NCBI GenBank assembly: GCA_002319885.1
Contig: DCFT01000133.1
Coordinates: 22,796 to 86,795 of the forward strand
Direction of reading: 5' to 3'
Length of the DNA: 64,000 nt
Source of the DNA: Bacteroidales bacterium UBA1797
GTDB lineage: Bacteria; Bacteroidota; Bacteroidia; Bacteroidales; VadinHA17
The translations under genes and the position numbers were made by a program. Below are positions 51,429-59,854 of this stretch, one piece after another. Position 1 is the stretch's first letter, and the number at the start of each line of letters is the position of its first letter. A model generated the notes under the pieces. It was not told where the DNA came from. It did not search any database and worked only from the letters and a program-made list of their open reading frames with translations.

Positions 51429-52868
51429 TTACTGAATGTATTTAATACTCATTTCATAATTCCATTTATCGAAGTAAAGATTTCCACCTTTCCATTCTGC
51501 TTCCCCTCGTTGAAAATCGTATGGTTCACTTCTAAGGTATTGTTTTTCAGGATGCAGAGGTCCGGCAATTCCATCATTTACGATGAGTCTGTAGGAGTCA
51601 ATCCCTGAAAGATAAAAATCCTTAACCAGAGGGTTTTCTGAATTCTGGAGATCTGTGGAAACATCGACTGGTATCCACCCTGGCCCCTCATAATATACTT
51701 CACACCAGTCATGTAAATTTTTGTCGTAAGGAGTCATTTTCCATCCACTTTGCCATCTTACGGGGATCCCTCTGTACCTTAGCATCGACATGAATAAAAA
51801 AGTCTGCATCCCGCAATCTCCCCTGCTGTTCTTAATTACATATTCCGGTATATTTGGTATTATGGAATATTCAAGAGCGCCGGTCCAGAATATATTTTCC
51901 TTAAACCATAAATAGATCTTTCTTACAATTGAAGCAGGATTATCATCATTGCCGGCAATACTGTCGGCGAGTCGTTTAACGTTATCGGTAAAACAGATAT
52001 GAGGGAGTTGTTCTGAAGTATATTTAAGATAATCGTATGAATTTTTGTTGTATGGTAATATATCAATTCCGGGCATTCTAAAATACTGCGAATTTGAAGT
52101 ATATTCATATGAGATCTGAAAAACTGTCGGGTTACCCTTCCTCGATTTTTCTTCCATATAAACAGTGCTATGAATTGCGGTGTCGGGAGAAATTTTATAA
52201 ACCGGATTTGAAGTGCTCAAAAGCTTTACGTCTTTCTGCCGGGGATGGTTGATTTTGGGCCATGGCAACCAGCACCTTATCGTTTCGCCATCAGGTACTA
52301 CATCGGGATGGACAGTAAGTGTATAAGTAATTTCCATTTTTACAGGTAACACAATGTTGTTCTTATTATCAGTGGATTTCTCGACCTGTTCAGTATGTTT
52401 CAGCCGGAAGATCATATCCGGGTCATCAGCTATTGCCCGGAGTCTTTCTTGTTTATGTTCATAATACCTGATTATCAGGAGGAGATTCGAAGCAGCTCTG
52501 TTAAAGTACTTTTTTTCTCCGTCTATCATTCTGAACTCGAGCCATCCCTTCCTTTCCCAAACTGATAGTTCTTCAGGAGATATTTTTCCAGCAATTTTTT
52601 CAAGCTGTTGCATTTCCCCGGCTTCATTTACTGAAAAATCGAGATTGATTCTTTCAGCGATCTGTTTCAACGAATCCGCAATATGGATTACTTCCTCGTT
52701 TTCGCCTTTGTATTTTTTTAAGGAGTCGGCGATCTGGATCACTGTCTTTAAATTTCCAAAATCAAGATTCTCCTGAAGATCTTCCAGAACCTGATTAAAA
52801 TCAACATTGGAGCGACAACCAATTAGTACGATGAAAAGTATAGGGAACAGGAATCTGATCTTTTTCAT
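51429..52868 (-). CDS. Transglutaminase-like cysteine protease-fold lipoprotein
   Basis: This 479-aa protein has a lipoprotein signal peptide with lipobox VLIGC (Cys18) and a charged helical region (20-110). A beta-sandwich (about 170-270) precedes a transglutaminase core with the triad Cys352 (RGDCGMQT), His386 (NLHDWCEVY) and Asp402 (IPVDVS). Bacterial members act as peptidases or amidases more often than cross-linkers; the substrate is unknown. It sits in the envelope, facing the periplasm or cell surface. A TAACTTTG box 22 bases before the ATG marks a likely promoter. The DHOD-like gene at 53051 is upstream on the same strand. Confidence 0.88.
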   Translation of the reverse strand: MKKIRFLFPILFIVLIGCRSNVDFNQVLEDLQENLDFGNLKTVIQIADSLKKYKGENEEVIHIADSLKQIAERINLDFSVNEAGEMQQLEKIAGKISPEELSVWERKGWLEFRMIDGEKKYFNRAASNLLLIIRYYEHKQERLRAIADDPDMIFRLKHTEQVEKSTDNKNNIVLPVKMEITYTLTVHPDVVPDGETIRCWLPWPKINHPRQKDVKLLSTSNPVYKISPDTAIHSTVYMEEKSRKGNPTVFQISYEYTSNSQYFRMPGIDILPYNKNSYDYLKYTSEQLPHICFTDNVKRLADSIAGNDDNPASIVRKIYLWFKENIFWTGALEYSIIPNIPEYVIKNSRGDCGMQTFLFMSMLRYRGIPVRWQSGWKMTPYDKNLHDWCEVYYEGPGWIPVDVSTDLQNSENPLVKDFYLSGIDSYRLIVNDGIAGPLHPEKQYLRSEPYDFQRGEAEWKGGNLYFDKWNYEMSIKYIQ

Positions 52869-52889
52869 ATGGGGAGATTTTCACATGAT

Positions 52890-52908
52890 CAAAGTTAATT
52901 AAACTTTG
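52890..52908 (-). promoter_or_regulatory. Putative -7 box inside an inverted repeat, transglutaminase gene
   Basis: CAAAGTT (52890-52896) and AACTTTG (52902-52908) form perfect 7-base arms around a 5-base spacer. On the minus strand the downstream arm reads TAACTTTG (52897-52890), an exact TAnnTTTG box, 22 bases from the ATG. The symmetry may be an operator or may simply follow from the -7 box. Confidence 0.35.
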
Positions 52909-53050
52909 GATTTTCCGATGTCATTTCTCAGAGGCTTGTTTGAATCCCTGCCCGACTGAGCAATAGTTAATATTCTTAAGTGATTATTACTACAGACTGC
53001 CGGCTGGCTTTGTGGCTCTTTAGTCAAATGCCTGTTTTTTTAGGAAATAT

Positions 53051-54073
53051 CTAATTGATTATTTTATATTTCTTCAGGATCTGTGATGTAGTCATCATGA
53101 AATCCATATACTGTACCCTATGGTACGGCAATTTATTATTTGTATTTTTCTTCGACATCCTGCCCCTGAAGCTTTCAATTGAACGATATCCTCTTGAATC
53201 CATCCATTTTTCTATTTCGGTTAACATTGAACCTATAAACTCAATCTGGTTTAAATAAACAGTACTTACAACCTGAACGCAATCCGCCCCCGCCAGTAAC
53301 ATTTTAATAACATCAGAGCCATTCATTATTCCTGTGTTGGCACAGATTGATGCATTGGTATTGCCAAATAATAATCCTGCATATCTCAATGGCAATCTGT
53401 TGTCTTCACTATTGCTGAGAGTGTATGGGAATTGATGTTCTTCAGTATAGATATCGATGTCGGGTTGAAACATACGGTTGAACAGTACAAATCCATCAGC
53501 TCCTGCATTTTCCAGGCCGGAGATGTGTTTCAATGTATTGGTATGATAAGGGCTTAGTTTTACGGAAACAGGGATACTGACTGCTTCCTTGACATCACGT
53601 AGAATTTTAACCTGTTTATTTTCAATATTGTCATTGCCATTATTATCACCTTCAGGGATTGTATAGAAATTTAGCTCCAGTCCGTCTACACCTGTCTCCT
53701 CAATTTTTTTTGCATATTCGACCCATGTTTCATCAAGGATTGCATTAATGCTGGCAAAAACCGGTATTGTTACCGAATCCTTTGCTTTCTTCAAAGCGCT
53801 CAGATGTTCCAGTATATCAGAATTAACAGATATGGCCCCTGGGAAAAGACTAATCATTTCAGCATTGCGTTCGGAATATTCATTTTCCCGTTCGTATAAT
53901 TCAAGATTTTCCAGTTGAACCTGTTCTTCAAATATCGATTTGTATACAACAGCGGCAGCACCTGCCCTTTCGATTCTTTTCAGATTCTCAATATCAGTAA
54001 CAATGTTGCATGCACCGATTATAATGGGATTCTTCAATTGCTGACCCATATAGTTGGTTCTTAAATCTGCCAT
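53051..54073 (-). CDS. Dihydroorotate dehydrogenase-like flavoprotein (paralogue 2)
   Basis: This 340-aa protein aligns along its length with the one at 12347-13324: TNYMGQQLKNPIIIGACN, GAAAVVYKSIFEEQV, VSVKLSPYHTNTL, GFVLFNRMFQPDIDI and LLAGADCVQVVSTVYL. The catalytic NxSCPN stretch of PyrD reads GLELNFYTIPEG here, so the active base is absent in the usual place. FMN binding is likely from the barrel motifs. Its role is unknown. It is divergent from the GH3 gene, with 200 bases between. The two paralogues have diverged strongly, so the duplication is old. Confidence 0.85.
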   Translation of the reverse strand: MADLRTNYMGQQLKNPIIIGACNIVTDIENLKRIERAGAAAVVYKSIFEEQVQLENLELYERENEYSERNAEMISLFPGAISVNSDILEHLSALKKAKDSVTIPVFASINAILDETWVEYAKKIEETGVDGLELNFYTIPEGDNNGNDNIENKQVKILRDVKEAVSIPVSVKLSPYHTNTLKHISGLENAGADGFVLFNRMFQPDIDIYTEEHQFPYTLSNSEDNRLPLRYAGLLFGNTNASICANTGIMNGSDVIKMLLAGADCVQVVSTVYLNQIEFIGSMLTEIEKWMDSRGYRSIESFRGRMSKKNTNNKLPYHRVQYMDFMMTTSQILKKYKIIN

Positions 54074-54273
54074 AGTCTTATGATTTAAGTTATGAAGATT
54101 AGATATTATTTTTATTGCAATAGCATTGTCGTTTTTATCTCCAACTCTGCTTCTCTACAACAATGTGAACCAAAAAAGGTTTTCAAAATGAGATAAGATG
54201 TTATTAAATATGTAATTATTACAGGGTAATTCATAAATTTACCATTCTATTACTTCAGAAATATTTATACAGA

Positions 54274-56550
54274 ATGGATATGAAAAGAACAGCGTTTATA
54301 TTATTACTTCTGGCTTCGTTTTTAAAGATTCAGGCCCAGGACGAAAAAATGAATTTATTCATCGATGATTTGATGAGTAAGATGACAACTGATGAAAAAA
54401 TTGGCCAGCTGAATTTAACTACTTCCGGAGAATATGTGACCGGAAGCACCATTAATGATAAGGTTCAACAGAAACTGCAGGCAGGTAAGATTGGTGGTAT
54501 GCTGAATGCCTCGCTGCCTTCGATGAAAGCTTCTATGGATGTAGCTATAAAGGAATCACCACATCATATTCCGTTGCTTTTTGGAATGGATGTAATTCAC
54601 GGATATCAGACAATTTTTCCAATTCCTCTGGCAATGAGCTGTATGTGGGATATGTCGCTCGAAGAAAAAAGTGCAAGGATAGCTGCCCGGGAAGCTACGG
54701 CAAATGGAATTGCATGGACATACTCACCAATGGTTGATATAGCGCGCGATCCTCGTTGGGGGAGAATAGCCGAAGGTGCAGGTGAGGATCCATGGCTTGG
54801 ATCGCAGGTAGCTAAAGCTCTGGTTAAAGGATATCAGGGGAATGATCTTTCGCTTGATAATACAATGATGGCCTGCGTAAAGCACTTTGCTTTATATGGT
54901 GCCGCAGAGGCAGGTCGTGATTATAATACAGTGGATATGAGCAGGGTAAGCATGTATAACTATTATCTGCCTCCTTATAAAGCGGCTGTTGATGCCGGGG
55001 TAGGAAGCGTAATGACTTCATTCAATGTTATTGATGGTGTCCCATCAACTGGTAATCACTGGCTGCTTACTGACTTATTGAGGAACCAATGGGGTTTCAA
55101 AGGATTTGTTGTGACTGATTATACTGCGGTAAACGAAATGATCAATCATGGGTTGGGTGATTTGCAAACGGTTTCTGCACTGGCCTTGAAAGCAGGAACT
55201 GATATGGATATGGTTGGAGAAGGATTTCTCACCACCTTAAAGAAATCCCTTGACGAGGGCAGGATAACTATTAATGATATTGATATAGCCTGCAGGCGAA
55301 TCCTTGAAGCTAAATATAAACTTGGGCTATTTTCAGATCCTTATCGTTACATGAATGCTGAAAGAGCCAAAACAGATGTGATGACCCCTGAAAACCTGAA
55401 GGCTGCAAGGGAGATTGCTACGCGATCAATGGTATTGCTTAAAAATGATAAGCATATTCTTCCACTTAAAAAGTCAGGTACAATTGCGGTAATAGGTCCG
55501 CTTGGGGACAGCAAAAATGATATGATAGGTACCTGGGCATTTGCCGGCGGGAAGGATAAAGTTTCCTCTGTAGTGGATGGATTAAAAAATATTGGAGGTA
55601 GCGCTGTAAAAGTTTTATACGCCAAAGGTTCCGAATTAACTGATAACCCTGTTCTTTTAAAAAACGATTCTCCATTTTTCCCTGGTCAGAAGAAAGCTTC
55701 TGAACCTGTCATATCTTCTGAACAGCTGCGGAAAGAAGCAATACAAACAGCTGAGAAAGCGGATGTCATCGTTGCTGTCCTTGGTGAACCTTCATCCTGG
55801 TCGGGTGAAGCATCAAGTATGAGCGATATAAGTATTCAAAAAGTGCAGCAGAATCTGCTTAAGGCTCTTCTTGCTACAGGGAAACCAGTCGTTCTTGTTC
55901 TTATAAATGGTCGTCCGATGACTCTGGCATGGGAGGATGCAAATGTAAGTTCAATCCTTGAAGCATGGGCCGGTGGTACTGAGGCAGGAAATGCAGTTGC
56001 CAGCATACTATTTGGAGATTATAATCCCTCAGGTAAACTGACAACAACCTTCCCGTTATCAGTTGGACAAATTCCACTATATTACAATCACCTGAATACC
56101 GGACGGCCAATGGATCCCAATAATAAATTTACATCAAAATATCTTGATATTTCAAACAATCCATTATACCCGTTTGGTTATGGACTCAGCTATACTACTT
56201 TTGATTATAGCGACATAAAGTTGAACAAGAACCGGCTTAATGGAGATGAAACACTTATTGCTACTGTAACACTTACCAATACAGGCAAAATGGCGGGAGA
56301 AGAAGTTGTTCAGTTATATATTCAGGATCCGGAAGCTTCAATTTCTCGTCCTGTAAAAGAATTAAAAAATTTCACGAAAGTCATGCTTCAACCGGGAGAA
56401 AAGAAAGATATAAATTTTGAAATCACTACTAATGACCTTAAATTTTATAATAGTGATCTGAAATATGACTGGGAACCAGGTGAATTCATTATTTATATTG
56501 GCTCCAACTCACGCGATGTAAAATCAACAAAGGTTAACCGGGTAAAGTAA
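54274..56550 (+). CDS. bglX: Beta-glucosidase, glycoside hydrolase family 3
   Basis: This 758-aa exported enzyme has a signal peptide (about 1-21, ending QAQ). The GH3 N-terminal barrel has YSPMVDIARDPRWGRIAEGA, VKHFALYGAAEAGRDYNTVD and the nucleophile Asp282 in GFVVTDYTAV. A GH3 C-terminal domain (about 385-640) and an Fn3-like domain (about 660-755) follow. BglX-type enzymes release glucose or xylose from beta-linked oligosaccharides in the periplasm. A GH92 gene starts 4 bases after its stop, so the pair is cotranscribed and probably acts on the same glycan. No SusC/SusD genes are present. An in-frame ATG at 54280 is an alternative start. Confidence 0.93.
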   Translation: MDMKRTAFILLLLASFLKIQAQDEKMNLFIDDLMSKMTTDEKIGQLNLTTSGEYVTGSTINDKVQQKLQAGKIGGMLNASLPSMKASMDVAIKESPHHIPLLFGMDVIHGYQTIFPIPLAMSCMWDMSLEEKSARIAAREATANGIAWTYSPMVDIARDPRWGRIAEGAGEDPWLGSQVAKALVKGYQGNDLSLDNTMMACVKHFALYGAAEAGRDYNTVDMSRVSMYNYYLPPYKAAVDAGVGSVMTSFNVIDGVPSTGNHWLLTDLLRNQWGFKGFVVTDYTAVNEMINHGLGDLQTVSALALKAGTDMDMVGEGFLTTLKKSLDEGRITINDIDIACRRILEAKYKLGLFSDPYRYMNAERAKTDVMTPENLKAAREIATRSMVLLKNDKHILPLKKSGTIAVIGPLGDSKNDMIGTWAFAGGKDKVSSVVDGLKNIGGSAVKVLYAKGSELTDNPVLLKNDSPFFPGQKKASEPVISSEQLRKEAIQTAEKADVIVAVLGEPSSWSGEASSMSDISIQKVQQNLLKALLATGKPVVLVLINGRPMTLAWEDANVSSILEAWAGGTEAGNAVASILFGDYNPSGKLTTTFPLSVGQIPLYYNHLNTGRPMDPNNKFTSKYLDISNNPLYPFGYGLSYTTFDYSDIKLNKNRLNGDETLIATVTLTNTGKMAGEEVVQLYIQDPEASISRPVKELKNFTKVMLQPGEKKDINFEITTNDLKFYNSDLKYDWEPGEFIIYIGSNSRDVKSTKVNRVK

Positions 56551-56554
56551 CGAA

Positions 56555-58846
56555 GTGAAATATAACTCATTCCTCAGTCTCAAACTGTTATTTATTCCTG
56601 CATTTTACCTGGTTCTGTCATCTTGTATTCAAAAATCACAGGACCCTGTAGACTTGGTAAATCCAGATATCGGGGGAATAAGCCCGCTGCTGGAAACTAC
56701 GGTTCCTCTGGTGGATCTGCCTAACAGTATGATGAGGATACATCGCATGCCAGGTAATTATCAGGCAGAAAAGATCAAAGGGTTTCCATTTATCCTGTGT
56801 GGTCATCGTAATGGTACAGCCGGATTATTAATGCCAACTAGTGGAGTTGCCTCGGGAGATCCTGAAATGTGGCAAAGCTATTACGATCACGATTATGAAG
56901 TATGTACGCCATATTATTATTCCGTGTGGCTCGAAGATCCTGATATTAACCTTGAATTTTCTGTAACTGCAAAAGCTTCTTTCTATAGGATTTCATGGAA
57001 CAAGACTGAACAAAAGAACCTGGCTCTGGCAGTAACTACCCGAGGCTCAATCAATATCGTAGATAATAATACGGTTGAGGGGTTTGAGGTTTACCATAAT
57101 AATATTAAGATATTCTTTTATCTCAGGACTGAAAAAAGCTTTACACCTGATCAATTCGGAGATTCTGGTAATAATTCCGACAATCATGGTGGAACTGAAA
57201 AAATCAAGCCGGCTGTTTCTTTAACTTTTAAAGTTCCTGAAAAGGAAAAAATCGGAATAAAGATGGGTGTTTCGTTTGTTGATCCAGAACAGGCCAAAAG
57301 AAATCTTGAGGAGGAAATCCCAGACTGGAATTTTGAATCGGTAAAAGATGATGGGAAAAGAAAATGGAATGAAGCACTTGGAAAAATTGAAGTAAAGGGA
57401 GGTACAGCTGATCAGAAAGTTGTTTTCTATACAGCTCTCTACCGTACTTACGAAAGGATGGTAGATATTTCAGAGGATGGCCGCTATTTTAGTGGTTTTG
57501 ATAATAGGATACATAATGATAATGATACTACTTTCTATGTTGATGACTGGATGTGGGATACTTATCGTGCTGCGCATCCTTTGCAGGCAATGCTCAACCC
57601 GGATATTGAAGGGTTGAAGATCCAATCCTATGTTAGAATGTATGAACAGAGTGGTTGGATGCCCTCATTCCCGATCCTTTATGGTGATAATCCATGTATG
57701 AACGGAAATCACTCCGCAGCAATAATTTCAGATGCTTATTTTAAAGGTATCAGAAATTTCGATATCGAAAAAGCTTATGAAGGTCTCAAAAAGAACGCTA
57801 TGGAAGCTACTTTCCTGCCTTGGCGTAACGGACCGATGTGTTCGCTTGATACTTTTTATCTGCAAAAAGGTTATTATCCGGCATTGAACCCGGGTGAAAA
57901 GGAGACAGTTGCACTTGTCCACCCATTTGAAAAACGGCAGGCTGTAGCAGTTACTCTGGGGAACAGTTATGATGACTGGTGTCTGGCACAGCTTGCCTTG
58001 GCGCTTGATAAGAAAGATGATTATGAGTATTTCCTTAAACGGTCACAAAACTTCAGAAACCTTTTTAATCCCGAAACAGGTTTTTTTGCTCCGCGTACCG
58101 CTGATGGAAACTGGGTGAAGGATTTTGATCCGAAATTCTCAGGAGGATTAGGCAACCGCGATTATTACGACGAAAACAACGGATGGACATATCTCTGGGA
58201 TGTACAACACGATATATCGGGGTTGATCGGACTGCTTGGCGGCAGAGAAAAATTTGTAAAGCGACTCGATCAGCTATTTATTGAACCTCTGGGGAAATGG
58301 AAACCCGATTATCTGCAACAGATGCCTGATGCCACAGGTCAGGTAGGGCAGTACGTAATGGGAAATGAACCCAGCTTACACATACCTTATTTGTATAATT
58401 ATGCAGGCGCTCCATGGAAGACACAGCAGCGTGTAAGGATGTTACTCGATACTTGGTTTACCAATTCACCTTTTGGTATTCCTGGTGATGAGGATGGAGG
58501 AGGACTTTCTGCATTTGTGGTTTTTTCAAGTTTGGGATTTTATCCTGTAACTCCGGGAATACCTGTGTTTAATATCTGCAGCCCACTTTTTACTGATGTC
58601 TCGGTTAAATTGCAGAACAATAAGACTTTCAGAATAATTGCAAAAGGAAGCAACCGTCAGAACAAATTTATTCAGAATGCTACACTTAATGGAAAGCAAT
58701 GGGATAAACCATGGTTCAGCTGGGATGATATAAAAAATGGTGGTGTTTTATTCCTTGAAATGGGATCAAGACCTGATTATAAATGGGGATCTGAGCCTGG
58801 TAATGAACCACCATCCGGTCTGGTAAACCAAAAAACCGGGAATTGA
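56555..58846 (+). CDS. GH92 alpha-mannosidase lipoprotein
   Basis: This 763-aa protein starts at GTG 56555 and has a lipobox VLSSC (Cys24), so it is anchored in the envelope. The GH92 domains follow: an N-terminal beta-sandwich and an (alpha/alpha)6 barrel with YVDDWMWDTYRAAHPL, GNEPSLHIPYLYNYAG and GDEDGGGLSAFVVFSSLGFY. The last two carry the catalytic acids of this Ca2+-dependent exo-alpha-mannosidase family. Family members trim alpha-mannose from N-glycans or mannans. The 4-base gap after bglX indicates an operon. Which linkage it cuts cannot be told from the sequence. Confidence 0.92.
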   Translation: MKYNSFLSLKLLFIPAFYLVLSSCIQKSQDPVDLVNPDIGGISPLLETTVPLVDLPNSMMRIHRMPGNYQAEKIKGFPFILCGHRNGTAGLLMPTSGVASGDPEMWQSYYDHDYEVCTPYYYSVWLEDPDINLEFSVTAKASFYRISWNKTEQKNLALAVTTRGSINIVDNNTVEGFEVYHNNIKIFFYLRTEKSFTPDQFGDSGNNSDNHGGTEKIKPAVSLTFKVPEKEKIGIKMGVSFVDPEQAKRNLEEEIPDWNFESVKDDGKRKWNEALGKIEVKGGTADQKVVFYTALYRTYERMVDISEDGRYFSGFDNRIHNDNDTTFYVDDWMWDTYRAAHPLQAMLNPDIEGLKIQSYVRMYEQSGWMPSFPILYGDNPCMNGNHSAAIISDAYFKGIRNFDIEKAYEGLKKNAMEATFLPWRNGPMCSLDTFYLQKGYYPALNPGEKETVALVHPFEKRQAVAVTLGNSYDDWCLAQLALALDKKDDYEYFLKRSQNFRNLFNPETGFFAPRTADGNWVKDFDPKFSGGLGNRDYYDENNGWTYLWDVQHDISGLIGLLGGREKFVKRLDQLFIEPLGKWKPDYLQQMPDATGQVGQYVMGNEPSLHIPYLYNYAGAPWKTQQRVRMLLDTWFTNSPFGIPGDEDGGGLSAFVVFSSLGFYPVTPGIPVFNICSPLFTDVSVKLQNNKTFRIIAKGSNRQNKFIQNATLNGKQWDKPWFSWDDIKNGGVLFLEMGSRPDYKWGSEPGNEPPSGLVNQKTGN

Positions 58847-58960
58847 GGCAGATTGATAGAATGGGAAAAGAGGAGTAGGGACAAAAAGATTCTCTTTGAC
58901 AAATTCGCTTAACAATATTCAAAAAGCTGGTTGCAAATATTTTAAAAATTAAAAGTTAAT

Positions 58961-59176
58961 ATGAAATCAAAACCTGACAGACAGTTTCTTGACACAATGA
59001 GTAAAGATCCTGGAAACTGGAAGGGTCCGTTTTATTTTAACAGGAAGGATCCGCGTTTACTGGTGCCAAAATTTCATCCGGCACTGGGTTGGACTCTTAA
59101 CTTAGCCAGTCCAAAATCATATTTCGCGATTGCGGCATTTGTTATTGTTATAATTGTAATTGCCTTACTAAAATAA
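58961..59176 (+). CDS. Small DUF5808-like membrane protein
   Basis: This 71-aa protein has DPGNWKGPFYFNRKDPRLLV and HPALGWTLNLASP followed by a single C-terminal membrane segment (AAFVIVIIVIALL). The NWKGPFYFNxxDPRLxVPK and LGWTLN pattern is what I recall for the DUF5808 domain. Function unknown. The soluble part probably faces the cytoplasm. It stands alone between the GH92 gene and the cupin gene. Confidence 0.75.
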   Translation: MKSKPDRQFLDTMSKDPGNWKGPFYFNRKDPRLLVPKFHPALGWTLNLASPKSYFAIAAFVIVIIVIALLK

Positions 59177-59208
59177 AATATCTATCTGACGGTGATTAAT
59201 CGATCAGG

Positions 59209-59243
59209 TTTGAGAAAAGTAGAAGAAGGCTGATATAAATTTG
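59209..59243 (+). promoter_or_regulatory. Putative promoter of the cupin gene
   Basis: TTTG (59209-59212), a 23-base spacer and TAAATTTG (59236-59243, exact TAnnTTTG) precede the ATG at 59262 by 18 bases. The spacer is a little long. Confidence 0.35.
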
Positions 59244-59261
59244 ATCATTAATTAATAACAC

Positions 59262-59615
59262 ATGAATAAAAATATACCATTCCAGACTATCGACTGGGGA
59301 AGTATCCCAAAGGTTGAATATCAGGGAGAAACAGGCAGAGCATACTGGCAGACCGTTCAGTTTCCAGGATTAAGAATTAGGATTGTTGAATATTCAAATG
59401 GCTATATGGCGGACCATTGGTGTCAGAAAGGTCATATTGTTTATTGTATTGAAGGCGAATTTGTCTCAGAATTGCAGGATGGACAGGAATTCAGATTGAA
59501 AAAGGGCTCGACTTATGTTGTTTCAGATGGATTAAGTTCACATAGATCGTATACAAAAGATGGGGTTAAGGTTATGATAATTGATGGCGATTTTCTAAAG
59601 CTTAAAGACTCTTAG
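59262..59615 (+). CDS. Small cupin protein (DHCW-motif cupin fold family)
   Basis: This 117-aa protein is a single cupin barrel: YMADHWCQKGHIVYCIEGEF gives the metal-binding His cluster and KKGSTYVVSDGLSSHRS the second cupin motif. It closely follows a family I recall as DHCW-motif cupin fold proteins, of unknown function. No signal peptide is seen, so it is cytoplasmic. It has its own likely promoter upstream and is followed by prfC after 239 bases. Metal binding is expected but its reaction is not known. Confidence 0.85.
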   Translation: MNKNIPFQTIDWGSIPKVEYQGETGRAYWQTVQFPGLRIRIVEYSNGYMADHWCQKGHIVYCIEGEFVSELQDGQEFRLKKGSTYVVSDGLSSHRSYTKDGVKVMIIDGDFLKLKDS

Positions 59616-59771
59616 TATCCGTTATTAAATAAGCTTATAAGTTGCCCTTCTTCATAAGAACAGCGAAATTTCATCATTTATATCAGCAATATTTAACCTT
59701 TAACCGGGGAAATTTTATCATTTAGTTTTCCTCCGTACATTAAAGGATTTTCACATATTCTCGTTTTTTAC

Positions 59772-59779
59772 TACTTTTG
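59772..59779 (+). promoter_or_regulatory. Putative -7 box of prfC
   Basis: TACTTTTG is an exact TAnnTTTG match 75 bases before the ATG, so the leader would be about 68 bases. A T-rich stretch stands near the -33 position. Confidence 0.4.
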
Positions 59780-59854
59780 CGCTATCATGTGAAAAAATCC
59801 CGAATAGTTACAGTTTGATATACGGACAACTGAAAAGCATCAGTAAATTTATTT

